DNA of 36,822 nt. Origin: Clostridium sp. Its GTDB lineage: Bacteria > Bacillota > Clostridia > Clostridiales > Clostridiaceae. Each line of letters starts with the position of its first letter. Position 1 is the first letter of the stretch. Where the stretch lies: contig NZ_JAPFDR010000033.1 in the NCBI RefSeq assembly GCF_026168755.1, forward strand, positions 1 through 36,822, in the 5' to 3' direction. The notes under the pieces were generated by a model that searched no databases, was not told where the DNA came from, and worked only from the letters and a program-made list of their open reading frames with translations. A program made the position numbers and the translations under genes. Below, in pieces: positions 28,156 to 36,091 of this stretch.

Positions 28156-30168
28156 ATGAAAAAATTTAGAAATATACTGTTATTTTCACTATTAATTATA
28201 ATAGTTACTTCAGTTTCCTGTTCAAAAATTAATAAATATGAAGAAACATTTAATACTTTTAAAGAAAAATGGATTAATAAAGATTTTTCTGGAATGTATT
28301 CCATGTTAAGTGAAAACTCTAAAGAATATATTGATGAAGAAACTTTTGTAAATAGATATGCAAATATATATTCAGCAATAAATTTAAAGGATCTTAAAAT
28401 CGAAATTTCTGGTGATATTATAAAAAACGAAGATTATTATACTGTTCCCTTCTCCCTTAAAGCTACTACTGTTGCTGGAGAATTAAACATAAATAATTAC
28501 AAAGTAAATATTTATAAAGAAGGTAAAGAATACCTTATTAATTGGGATGAAAGTCTGATATTTCCTAATATGATTGAGGGTGATAAAGTTTATGTTAGAA
28601 CAATTAGTCATACTAGAGGAAAAATACTTGATAGAAATGATAATATTTTAGCTGAAGATGGGACAATCTCCGTTGTTGGAATACACCCATCTAAATTCGA
28701 TTTAGAAAATCGCGATGCTAAAATAACAGAACTTGCAAATACTTTAGATATAAGTGAAGAAACTATTATAAATAAATTAAATGCAAATTCAAACCCAGAA
28801 TATTTTGTTCCAATAGTAGATATACTTTCAACTGATGAAAAACTGACAACTTTAGTTAATAGAAGTAATGAAGGCATAATTATTAACCAAAAAAACTCTA
28901 GGGTTTATAATGGAGGAGAAGCTTTTGGGAGATTAATCGGATATGTTGGATCTATTACAGCAGAGGAATTAGAATCTAAAAGTGATAGAGGATATACTCA
29001 AACAAGTTTAATTGGAAAAGCTGGAATTGAACAAGTTTATGAAGATACTTTACGTGGTGAAGATGGCGCTGAAATTTATCTTAGTAGAAATAATGAAGAA
29101 ATTTCAATTCTAAAAAAAGAAGTTGTAAATGGTACTGATATTAAACTTACCATAGATTCAACTTTACAAACTAATTCTTATTCTCAATTAAATGGAGAAA
29201 AAGGAGCTGTTACAGCTATTGATCCTAAAACAGGAGAAGTTTTAGCATTAGTTAGTGCCCCTTCTTATGATTCAAATATGTTTACAACATATGTTACAAA
29301 AACTAAAGCATCCGAAAGAGAAGCAAATAATTATACAGATCAAATTAATAGATTTAGTAAAACATATGCTCCTGGCTCAACAATGAAACTTTTAACTGCT
29401 TCAATTGGGTTAAATAACGGAATACTAAATGCTGATGAAAGTGTTACTATAGATAGTCAAAGTTGGCAAAAAGATTCAAGCTGGGGTAATTATTTTATAA
29501 CTAGAGTTAATAATATAACTACTCCAATAACCTTAAGAGAAGCAGCTAAATATTCAGATAATATATACTTTGCTCAGCTAGCATTAAAAATTGGTAGTGA
29601 AAATTTAATTAATGGAATTAAAGGATTTGGTATAGGTGAAGATTTAACGTTTGAATATCCTATGACTAATTCTAGTATTTCTAATAATGGAAGTTTAGAT
29701 AGCGAAATATTATTGGCAGATACAGGGTACGGACAAGGTGAATTAATGGTAACACCATTAAATATGGCTCTAGCTTATAGTGCCTTAGCTAATGATGGTA
29801 ATATTATGAATCCAAGATTAGTTTTAACTTCTGATAGTTCTGCTACTGTTTGGAAAAAATCAGCAATCAAATCTGAATATTTACCTACATTAATAGAAGA
29901 TTTTTCTGCAATGGTGAATGATGCTGATGGTAGTGCTCATTTAGCTCAAATTGATGGATTTAATATTGCAGCTAAAACTGGAACTGCTGAAATAAAAATA
30001 TCTCAAGACGATACTACTGGAACTGAAAATGGTTGGTTTGTAGCTGTTGATACAACTAGCTCTAAACTTGCTGTTGCAATGATAGTAGAAGATGTAAAGA
30101 ATAGAGGCGGTAGTAGTATTCCTATTCCAATGGTTAAAGCAATAATGGAAGAATACTTAAATAGATAA
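28156..30168 (+). CDS. pbpC: Class B penicillin-binding protein 3 (PbpC/MecA_N type)
   Basis: A 670-aa transpeptidase starting at 28156 (AAGGAGG five bases upstream), not at the earlier in-frame ATG at 28096. A hydrophobic N-terminus ends at Cys22; the residues before it (TSVSC) are a poor lipobox, so lipid attachment is possible but uncertain. Residues 27-140 form an NTF2-like MecA_N domain. The PBP dimerisation domain starts near HTRGKILDRNDN. The transpeptidase shows Ser408-x-x-Lys411 (PGSTMK), SDN 467-469 and KTGT 607-610. It closely resembles B. subtilis PBP3 and, in the first domains, staphylococcal PBP2a, a group with low beta-lactam affinity. It cross-links peptidoglycan outside the membrane. 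No mecR/mecI-like regulator is adjacent. Confidence 0.92.
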   Translation: MKKFRNILLFSLLIIIVTSVSCSKINKYEETFNTFKEKWINKDFSGMYSMLSENSKEYIDEETFVNRYANIYSAINLKDLKIEISGDIIKNEDYYTVPFSLKATTVAGELNINNYKVNIYKEGKEYLINWDESLIFPNMIEGDKVYVRTISHTRGKILDRNDNILAEDGTISVVGIHPSKFDLENRDAKITELANTLDISEETIINKLNANSNPEYFVPIVDILSTDEKLTTLVNRSNEGIIINQKNSRVYNGGEAFGRLIGYVGSITAEELESKSDRGYTQTSLIGKAGIEQVYEDTLRGEDGAEIYLSRNNEEISILKKEVVNGTDIKLTIDSTLQTNSYSQLNGEKGAVTAIDPKTGEVLALVSAPSYDSNMFTTYVTKTKASEREANNYTDQINRFSKTYAPGSTMKLLTASIGLNNGILNADESVTIDSQSWQKDSSWGNYFITRVNNITTPITLREAAKYSDNIYFAQLALKIGSENLINGIKGFGIGEDLTFEYPMTNSSISNNGSLDSEILLADTGYGQGELMVTPLNMALAYSALANDGNIMNPRLVLTSDSSATVWKKSAIKSEYLPTLIEDFSAMVNDADGSAHLAQIDGFNIAAKTGTAEIKISQDDTTGTENGWFVAVDTTSSKLAVAMIVEDVKNRGGSSIPIPMVKAIMEEYLNR

Positions 30169-30182
30169 TCACTTTCGGGAGA

Positions 30183-30217
30183 GTAGATAGATTTGTGTAA
30201 AAAATAAATCTATCTAC
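30183..30217 (+). terminator. Possible terminator of the penicillin-binding protein gene
   Basis: A perfect 12-base stem (30183-30194 with 30206-30217) and an 11-base loop lie 14 bases after the stop. The run that follows is cccc, not Ts, so termination is uncertain. 30218-30374 shows no further structure or gene. Confidence 0.5.
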
Positions 30218-30374
30218 TACCCCAATTTAAAATATTGTTCTTCTTTTAATTATTTAGAACTATAATACCCAACTTATATATATTGATAATTTCACCTTTA
30301 ATCCTATTATTAGTTAATTTTTCACTTTTATAAATATATCCCCTTATATATTAATAAAAGGTCTTATATTCTCA

Positions 30375-31114
30375 TTACTGAGAAAAGCTAAGACTCTTTA
30401 TTAATCTGTCTTCACCTATTATCGTATTCTCAAAAATATTTCTTGCATTATCCTCATATAATTTAGGCTCTATCATAGCTGGAGTAAAATGAGTTAATAA
30501 TAATTCTTTACAATTACTATCACTAGCAAGTTTTGCAGCTTCAGCAAATATCATATGCTTATTTTTAATGGCTTTTTCCATATCATCATTATTTCCATAT
30601 GTACCTTCACAAATAAATAAATCACTTTCCTTTATAAAATTAATCATTTCTTCTTGTGGCCTACTATCTGTAATTAAACTTAATTTTATTCCTCTTCTCT
30701 CATTTCCAAGAACCATTTCTTTTTTATATTCTCTTCCTTCATATGTAATAACTTCTTCATTTCCTTTTTGTAGTTTATTCCATAAAACTTTAGGAATATT
30801 ATTTTCCTCAGCCTTTTCTAGTGAGAACTTCCTATCACGCTTAAAGTAAAAGCTATATCCTAAACATGGTGATGAATGATCAACTTTTAAAGTATTTATT
30901 TTTATTTGTCCATTCTCATTTACCACCTCTAAATTTTCTTTATTTACATTTAAATTGATTTAAATCCCCATCCTACCATTCTCATAGAAACTTGTGTCCC
31001 CTCTCCACAGTCTATAAGAATTTTTCTTCCTTTAAAATTTAAAAGGCTAGCAGATAAACTTCTAAATGGCATAGGCATTCCACCTCCACAACCCAATAAA
31101 CATAAATCAACCAT
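30375..31114 (-). pseudogene. rnz: Ribonuclease Z gene with internal deletion and frameshift
   Basis: Two fragments of one RNase Z are present. The first (31114-30950, 54 aa, GGTGAT ribosome site) reads [14 protein letters not shown]... [10 protein letters not shown] and stops after GWGFKSI. The second frame, from about position 30955 ([12 protein letters not shown]) to 30375, holds VDHSSPCLGYSF, ITDSRPQ, EGTYGNNDD and LTHFTPAM. In intact RNase Z the first fragment is followed at once by the metal-binding HxHxDH block and several dozen more residues before the second; all of that is missing and the join is out of frame. The product cannot process tRNA 3' ends. A GTG at 30926 could start the C-terminal piece but lacks function alone. 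It follows the NERD gene by 33 bases. Confidence 0.85.
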
Positions 31115-31147
31115 TGCTATCACCACTTTTCTATATATTCTTTTATA

Positions 31148-31882
31148 CTAAATATTAATTTTAAAAGTACATTCTGAATAATTTTTACACCTCTTAAACT
31201 TTCCATATTTCCCTTTTTTCTTTTTTAGCTTTCCTCCACATCTTGGACATTTATTTTTTCTTAATTTCTTTTCAGCTTCTTTAATATTTCTTTTTACATT
31301 TTTTACATGAACTACTCTTTGCTTAAAAGAATCAATATTCAGTTCATTAAGTTTTTTATAGATATAATCAACTTCTTCTTTTGTAAATTCTTTTTTTCTA
31401 CTTTTTTTAATCATTTTATTTACTTTATTATAATATATAACTGTAGTTTCAGTATTAACCTTTAGTTTTGATCTTTTAGTAAATAAAATTATAGAGTTTA
31501 TTTTCTTATATCTTAATGTTGGTATAACATCTTTTAATGCCTTAACATGCCCATTATTTTGTTTTATTGGATTTCTTAATACTTCTTTATTATTAAATAG
31601 TATCTGATTCCAGTTATCATCATATTCATTTCCAGTAATTATTCCCTTATAATTTTTTGTTTCAATAACAAATACTCCATATTGTGATATTACTATATGA
31701 TCTATTTGTGTAGTTCCCTTTGATGCTTTTAAAAGTACATTGTTTATTACTTTATATTTTCTCTTATTTAATTTACTTAATCTTTTAGATACAAGTTTCT
31801 CTCCAACATATCCTTTTATTTTTGACTCATATGATTTTATTAGTATTAATATACTTATTAATACTACTATTTCCATCTTCAT
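31148..31882 (-). CDS. Membrane-anchored NERD-domain protein with C-terminal zinc ribbon
   Basis: A 244-aa protein. Residues 4-16 form a short N-terminal membrane segment. Residues 24-140 match the nuclease-related domain, with GYVGEKL (Glu28), QIDHIVIS (Asp61) and VFVIETKNYKG (Glu74, Lys76), the residues expected for an endonuclease-like active site. A basic linker follows, and the C-terminus carries a topoisomerase-type zinc ribbon with Cys212, Cys215, Cys232 and Cys238. Such proteins may act on DNA at the membrane, but no cellular role is established. AGGA lies six bases before the ATG. It precedes the broken rnz. Confidence 0.85.
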   Translation of the reverse strand: MKMEIVVLISILILIKSYESKIKGYVGEKLVSKRLSKLNKRKYKVINNVLLKASKGTTQIDHIVISQYGVFVIETKNYKGIITGNEYDDNWNQILFNNKEVLRNPIKQNNGHVKALKDVIPTLRYKKINSIILFTKRSKLKVNTETTVIYYNKVNKMIKKSRKKEFTKEEVDYIYKKLNELNIDSFKQRVVHVKNVKRNIKEAEKKLRKNKCPRCGGKLKKKKGKYGKFKRCKNYSECTFKINI

Positions 31883-31990
31883 TTGTTTTCCTAATCTTTC
31901 TATTTATTTTCTAATATCATTTTGCCATTTTAAATAGTTATTGTAAACATTTATGTTAATGTTATTAGATAATTCTCTAAAATTACAAAA

Positions 31991-32018
31991 GGAATAGTAT
32001 TATTCTCTAATACTATCC
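31991..32018. terminator. Terminator downstream of the GNAT gene
   Basis: A nine-base stem (atagtatta / taatactat) with a five-base loop, flanked by gg/cc, lies about 20 bases after the minus-strand stop at 32037. A short T run follows on the minus strand and a longer one on the plus. Confidence 0.6.
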
Positions 32019-32036
32019 CTCTTTTTATAAATAATT

Positions 32037-32606
32037 CTACTTATAACCTTTTCTCTTAATCCATTCCTCATATAGTATCCCATAAAATAGCTCATCATGC
32101 CATTCATCTTTAAACCCTGTGAACCTTCTATTCTTTATAATATGTCCTTCTCTTCTCATTCCTAAATTCTCCATTACACGATATGAACCATAATTTTCAG
32201 CATCACAAGTTGCATACAGTCTGTGTAATTTTAAATCTTCAAATGCAAATCTAGCTAGTTCCTTTCCCGCCTCTGTCATATATCCCTGTTTCCAATAATC
32301 TTTATGAAGTATCCAACCTAACATTCCTTCATATAATCCATCATTTAAGTAAATGCCACATCCTCCTATAACCTTTCCATTTTCTTTTAGCGTAATAGCG
32401 AAATCATATTGTGTACGTGGATTTTTATCTATATTAGATATACAATCATCTAAGAATTCAATAGTATCCTTTTCACTATTAGGTCCCCATATCATATATT
32501 TTATATTTTCTAAATTACTTGCATATCCATGTACATCTTCAAAATCTGCATGAGTAAATTCTCTTAATATTAATCTTTTAGCTTCAATTTTATCATCTAT
32601 TCTCAT
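32037..32606 (-). CDS. GNAT N-acetyltransferase, RimJ/RimL-like
   Basis: A 189-aa GCN5-related acetyltransferase. It starts with EAKRLILREFTHADFEDV, the usual opening of the RimJ/RimL-like subgroup. VIGGCGIY follows at 79-86, and the acetyl-CoA-binding stretch HKDYWKQGYMTEAGKEL is at 101-117, with ENYGSYRVMENLGMRREG near 137-154. It transfers acetyl from acetyl-CoA to an amino group; the substrate could be a ribosomal protein N-terminus, an antibiotic or a small amine and is not determinable. Ribosome site AGGGG. It is a single gene with its own terminator, 51 bases after the ABC operon. Confidence 0.88.
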   Translation of the reverse strand: MRIDDKIEAKRLILREFTHADFEDVHGYASNLENIKYMIWGPNSEKDTIEFLDDCISNIDKNPRTQYDFAITLKENGKVIGGCGIYLNDGLYEGMLGWILHKDYWKQGYMTEAGKELARFAFEDLKLHRLYATCDAENYGSYRVMENLGMRREGHIIKNRRFTGFKDEWHDELFYGILYEEWIKRKGYK

Positions 32607-32657
32607 ATAATACCCCTATTTAACAAAAATATTTTATAACTAATCTTATCATTATAT

Positions 32658-33176
32658 TTATATAGCTTTTTTACTATTATAATCTTCAAATAAATTTATT
32701 ACTAAAACAACGCCAATTAACACACTTGAAAATAATAATATTTTTAATATATCAAAAATATTATTTATGATATTAAATTCATAATAATTATTAAATAATA
32801 ATATTACTATATAAATTATTATAGCACCAAATAAAAATTGAAAGAAATTATTTATTATTATTCTAAACTTAGAAAAATAAATTTCCCTTTTACTTAATGG
32901 TATCATATCATATTTCCTTAATATAAAAACCTTTTTACCTTGTTCCTTTATCCAAAAAAGATGATAATTTAAATAAAGTATTAGTATAATTGATCCAAAT
33001 ATAACTATAGAGTTTATAAAAGGAATTGGTTGCTTATCTGCTCCATTTTTTATTGCTATAATTTCATAAGAAACATTTGATTGAACATTAATAAAGTAGA
33101 TAAATAAAAATATTCCTAAATAAAATTTATGATAATACTTATTAATTCTCTTTTTTTCATCCTCAAAAAAAGTCAT
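32658..33176 (-). CDS. Small ABC-2-type membrane protein, last gene of the GntR-ABC operon
   Basis: A 172-aa hydrophobic protein with about four membrane segments (near 18-32, 52-72, 110-130, 142-164) and a positively charged segment (KEQGKKVFILRKYDMIPLSKREIYFSK) between the second and third, typical of ABC-2 permeases. I do not recognise a named family. It starts six bases after the second ATPase gene and presumably forms the membrane part of that transporter. Being shorter than a usual permease, it may need to dimerise or pair with the other permease of the operon. Confidence 0.7.
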   Translation of the reverse strand: MTFFEDEKKRINKYYHKFYLGIFLFIYFINVQSNVSYEIIAIKNGADKQPIPFINSIVIFGSIILILYLNYHLFWIKEQGKKVFILRKYDMIPLSKREIYFSKFRIIINNFFQFLFGAIIIYIVILLFNNYYEFNIINNIFDILKILLFSSVLIGVVLVINLFEDYNSKKAI

Positions 33177-33182
33177 ATCACT

Positions 33183-33917
33183 TTACCCCCTACTACTATT
33201 TAGTAAATCTCCTATATTAAACTTTTTCTTTAAAGCACTTTCTAACCTATTTCTTTTAAATTCATCTTCTAACGCTTCCTTAGTATCATTAATTTTAATT
33301 TCTCCATTATCAATTAAAATTATATAGTCAGCAATCTTATCTAAATCACTTGTTATATGTGTAGACATTAAAATACCAATATCATTTTCTAAAATTCCTT
33401 GTAGCATTCTAATAAAATCTTTTCTAAATACAGGATCAAAACCAGCTGTTGGTTCATCTAATAAAAGAAATTTTGGCTTATGTGCCATAGCAAAACTTAT
33501 TTGAAACTTCATTTTCATACCCTTAGAAAATTGATATATTGGCTGCCCCTTTGGAATATTCATTTTATCTAACCATAAATAATACTCCTCCATACTCCAA
33601 TTTTTAAAATACTTCCCTAGCATAAGTCCATTGTCTAAAGCTGTATTATCTAGAAAAAATGTATTTTTTTCAGATATTAAGCCTATCATTTCTTTAACTC
33701 CTTTTAAATCTTCCTTAAGATTTATACCATCTACAGTTACATCCCCTTCAAACTTTGTATCTATTCCTGCTAAAATATCTATAAGTGTAGTTTTTCCTGC
33801 ACCATTAAGCCCTATAAGCCCTGTAAGATATCCACTTTCTATTACTAAGTTAATATCTTTCAAAGAAAAATCTTTATATTTTTTTTGTATATTTTCACAT
33901 TTTATAATACTAGACAT
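33183..33917 (-). CDS. ABC transporter ATPase, second of the GntR-ABC operon
   Basis: A 244-aa ATPase from the ATG at 33917, seven codons into the open frame, chosen because GAGGGGAGAG precedes it. Walker A is GLNGAGKT at 36-43, Walker B with catalytic Glu is LLLDEPTAGFDP at 151-162, and the switch histidine lies in STHITSDLDKI. The signature motif is FSKGMK (130-135) instead of LSGGQ, as in YtrB/BcrA-like exporters. It powers export of an unknown substrate with the small membrane protein that follows. It begins four bases after the GntR gene. Confidence 0.9.
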   Translation of the reverse strand: MSSIIKCENIQKKYKDFSLKDINLVIESGYLTGLIGLNGAGKTTLIDILAGIDTKFEGDVTVDGINLKEDLKGVKEMIGLISEKNTFFLDNTALDNGLMLGKYFKNWSMEEYYLWLDKMNIPKGQPIYQFSKGMKMKFQISFAMAHKPKFLLLDEPTAGFDPVFRKDFIRMLQGILENDIGILMSTHITSDLDKIADYIILIDNGEIKINDTKEALEDEFKRNRLESALKKKFNIGDLLNSSRG

Positions 33918-33921
33918 ATAT

Positions 33922-34299
33922 TTATTCTCTCCCCTCATATAAAGTCTTCAAAACATCTTGCATCTCATCTATTGTAAGACCTAATTCTCTTCCCTCTTCA
34001 ATTAACTTTTCTGCCATACTTTCAAAAGACTTTAATTGCTGTTCCTTTAACTTTTCCTTATTAGGTTCTTTTATATAAAATCCTTTTCCCTGTACTGAAT
34101 ATATTAGACCCTCCTTTTCAAGTTCTTCATATGCACGTTTTGTTGTAATTACACTTATTTGAAGATCTCTAGCTAAAGCCCTTATAGATGGTAACATATC
34201 TCCTGGAAAAATCTCTTCTTTAACAATTAAACTTTTAATTGCTTTTACAATTTGCTCATAAATTGAAAGATTGCTTTCTATATCTAAAATAATATTCAT
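33922..34299 (-). CDS. GntR-family transcriptional regulator, YtrA subfamily
   Basis: A 125-aa regulator. A winged helix-turn-helix occupies residues 8-76 (YEQIVKAIKSLIVKEEIFPG, LPSIRALARDLQIS, YEELEKEGLIYSVQGKGFYI), followed by a short helical tail of about 45 residues, the size and layout of the YtrA subgroup, which dimerises through its C-terminus and lacks a large ligand domain. Such regulators repress the ABC operon in which they are encoded until cell-envelope antibiotic stress. Its ATG overlaps the permease stop (TAATG). Likely operators are the palindromes upstream of the first gene of the operon (35935-35977). Confidence 0.9.
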   Translation of the reverse strand: MNIILDIESNLSIYEQIVKAIKSLIVKEEIFPGDMLPSIRALARDLQISVITTKRAYEELEKEGLIYSVQGKGFYIKEPNKEKLKEQQLKSFESMAEKLIEEGRELGLTIDEMQDVLKTLYEGRE

Positions 34300-35063
34300 T
34301 AATAACCTTCATTCCCTTCTGGCTCTTGACGATATACCTCTTCATAAGAAAGTGATTTACTTAAAATCGGTCTCATATATTTGTATGCAACAAAAGTATT
34401 TATAGCAAATGCTATCAACCATCCTAATATTATAAATAAGTTAAAGTTTATATTTAAATTAACAAGCGAATAAAAAGCTATAGCTTCTATAATTAATAAA
34501 CAAAACCAATAAACATTTACTATTTCTTCTTCTTTTGTTATAATCACATAACCTTCTTTATCTTTTTTCTTTACTTCTTTTTCTCCTATTCCAATCTTCA
34601 AATTAATATTTAGAATAATAAAAAACCATAAGATAATTTGTATACTATTGATGATAAAATTATTACTTATAAAAATACTTCCTGAACAATAATAACTAAA
34701 TATAAATATGAATATAATACTAAATATAATTTTTACAGCAAGTTGCAATAATATATATTTAATTTTTTCCCATTCTCCTGCTGCACATACAAACATGGCC
34801 TTACTAAGCCTAAGTGGTATCTTTTTCATTAAAGAATATAAATCAAGAAATGCTATAATACTTACTACCGTTAGTATTTTTACTGACAATCCCTGCTCCA
34901 AATTAACTTTTGTAAAATTTGGATTAACCTTAGAATTGCCTGCCATACTTATGAAATAAGAAATATAATAAGCTGCCCATATATAAAATGCTATGTCTAT
35001 AGTTACTTCAACCCATCTCTTTTTTAAGTTTACTAATAAATCATTTAAAACTACTTTAAGCAT
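34299..35063 (-). CDS. ABC-2-type permease, first permease of the GntR-ABC operon
   Basis: A 254-aa integral membrane protein with six hydrophobic segments (roughly 20-42, 60-78, 108-128, 133-153, 188-206, 210-232) and a charged cytoplasmic loop (EKEVKKKDKEGYVIITKEEE) before the fifth. It resembles permeases of bacitracin/peptide-type exporters in layout but not in a motif I can name. Its start overlaps the end of the first ATPase gene by 13 bases and has GGGAGGA as ribosome site, so the two are translationally coupled and should form one transporter. Confidence 0.8.
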   Translation of the reverse strand: MLKVVLNDLLVNLKKRWVEVTIDIAFYIWAAYYISYFISMAGNSKVNPNFTKVNLEQGLSVKILTVVSIIAFLDLYSLMKKIPLRLSKAMFVCAAGEWEKIKYILLQLAVKIIFSIIFIFIFSYYCSGSIFISNNFIINSIQIILWFFIILNINLKIGIGEKEVKKKDKEGYVIITKEEEIVNVYWFCLLIIEAIAFYSLVNLNINFNLFIILGWLIAFAINTFVAYKYMRPILSKSLSYEEVYRQEPEGNEGY

Positions 35064-35917
35064 TTGTCATATCCTCCCTTATCTAAGCAATACATTATCT
35101 CTTCTAATGTTGGAGTTTTTATCTTAATCCCCTCATATTTTTTTATCTTTAAATCTTCTACAAATGCAAAGCTATGATATTCTCCATACTCCTTATAAAT
35201 AATATTAATATCTTTCATACTTTCAATCTTTTCTTTGCTTCCTTGCAAAATTTTATACTTTTCTCCTAACTCCTCCTTACTTAAATAAAAAAATAACTCT
35301 CCATTATTTATTAATGCAATATAATCTCCTATTTGATCTAAATCTTCAGTAATATGAGTTGAAAATAATACACTTCTAGTTCCATCTTCAACTATTTCTT
35401 GCATATAGTTAATTAATTCTTTCCTAAATAAGGGATCCAATCCTGCTGTTGGTTCATCCATTATAAATAATTTTGCATCATGTGATAATGCAAATGCTAA
35501 TTGAAACTTAATCTTTTCCCCTGTAGATAACTTTCCAACCTTCTTTTTAAATGGAATATTAAACCTTTTACAAAACTCTTTAAATACTTCTTCATTAAAT
35601 CTGCTATATAGCCTTCCAAAAACCACTACATTACTCTTAACGCTCATAGTATCTTCAAACATATTTTCATCCAAGACAAAACCTATTTGTTCTTTAGCTT
35701 TCTTCTCATTAGAATCCATTGAAAATCCATTAATGATAACCGTTCCCTTATCTTTTTTATACAAATTTAATATTGTATTTATAAGAGATGTTTTTCCTGA
35801 CCCATTTACTCCTAATAATCCAACAATATATCCTGATTCTAATTTAAGATTAATATTATTTAGTCTTAAATCTCCTATTTCCTTATGTAGATCATTTAAC
35901 TCCATTAACATTGTCAT
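35051..35917 (-). CDS. ABC transporter ATPase, first gene of the GntR-ABC operon
   Basis: A 288-aa ATPase. Walker A is GVNGSGKT at 36-43, the signature LSTGEK at 130-135, Walker B with Glu is FIMDEPTAGLDP at 151-162, and the switch histidine is His188 in STHIT. About 80 residues beyond the nucleotide-binding core (from SKEELGEKYKILQG) are a C-terminal regulatory extension. It couples ATP hydrolysis to the following permease. The translation start at 35917 has AAAGGGGG nine bases upstream. Its leader carries a strong promoter overlapped by two copies of an ACAGTATATATAC element, pointing to repression by the GntR protein encoded in the operon. Confidence 0.92.
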   Translation of the reverse strand: MTMLMELNDLHKEIGDLRLNNINLKLESGYIVGLLGVNGSGKTSLINTILNLYKKDKGTVIINGFSMDSNEKKAKEQIGFVLDENMFEDTMSVKSNVVVFGRLYSRFNEEVFKEFCKRFNIPFKKKVGKLSTGEKIKFQLAFALSHDAKLFIMDEPTAGLDPLFRKELINYMQEIVEDGTRSVLFSTHITEDLDQIGDYIALINNGELFFYLSKEELGEKYKILQGSKEKIESMKDINIIYKEYGEYHSFAFVEDLKIKKYEGIKIKTPTLEEIMYCLDKGGYDKCLK

Positions 35918-35934
35918 AAACTCTTTCCCCCTTT

Positions 35935-35977
35935 ACAGTATATATACTGTTTATATCTATATATACAGTATATATAC
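35935..35977. promoter_or_regulatory. Operator sites for the GntR regulator
   Basis: ACAGTATATATACTGT at 35935-35950 is a perfect 16-bp palindrome just before the ribosome site. A second copy, ACAGTATATATAC at 35965-35977, matches the first 13 positions and covers the -10 element. That the operon's own GntR protein binds here is inference from YtrA-type systems. Confidence 0.7.
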
Positions 35978-35996
35978 AACTCACCAACAATGTCAA
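35967..35996 (-). promoter_or_regulatory. Promoter of the GntR-ABC operon
   Basis: On the minus strand a perfect TTGACA (35991-35996) is followed after 18 bases by TATACT (35967-35972); TATATA at a 16-base spacing is an alternative. The predicted start of transcription falls between the two operator-like sites. Confidence 0.7.
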
Positions 35997-36049
35997 TATA
36001 TCCCATGTATTTTTTTCCAAATTATTATATTAAAATCTTTATTATATAA

Positions 36050-36085
36050 AAAATGTGTTGCTAGAATCTATTAGCAACACATTTT
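36050..36085. terminator. Terminator between the broken methylase-like gene and the ABC operon
   Basis: A perfect 14-base stem (36050-36063 with 36072-36085) and an eight-base loop lie just after the minus-strand stop at 36092. Several Ts follow on the minus strand. Confidence 0.8.
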
Positions 36086-36091
36086 CAATAT

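Noticed and set aside
28065..28304. 79-aa minus-strand open frame between topB and the penicillin-binding protein
   Set aside because: Overlaps the PBP start on the opposite strand and has no ribosome site; the region is better explained as a divergent promoter.
30375..30926. Annotating the C-terminal RNase Z piece as an intact 183-aa gene
   Set aside because: Its GTG start has no clear independent role, and the upstream 54-codon fragment in another frame is plainly the N-terminus of the same enzyme; together they are a deleted pseudogene.
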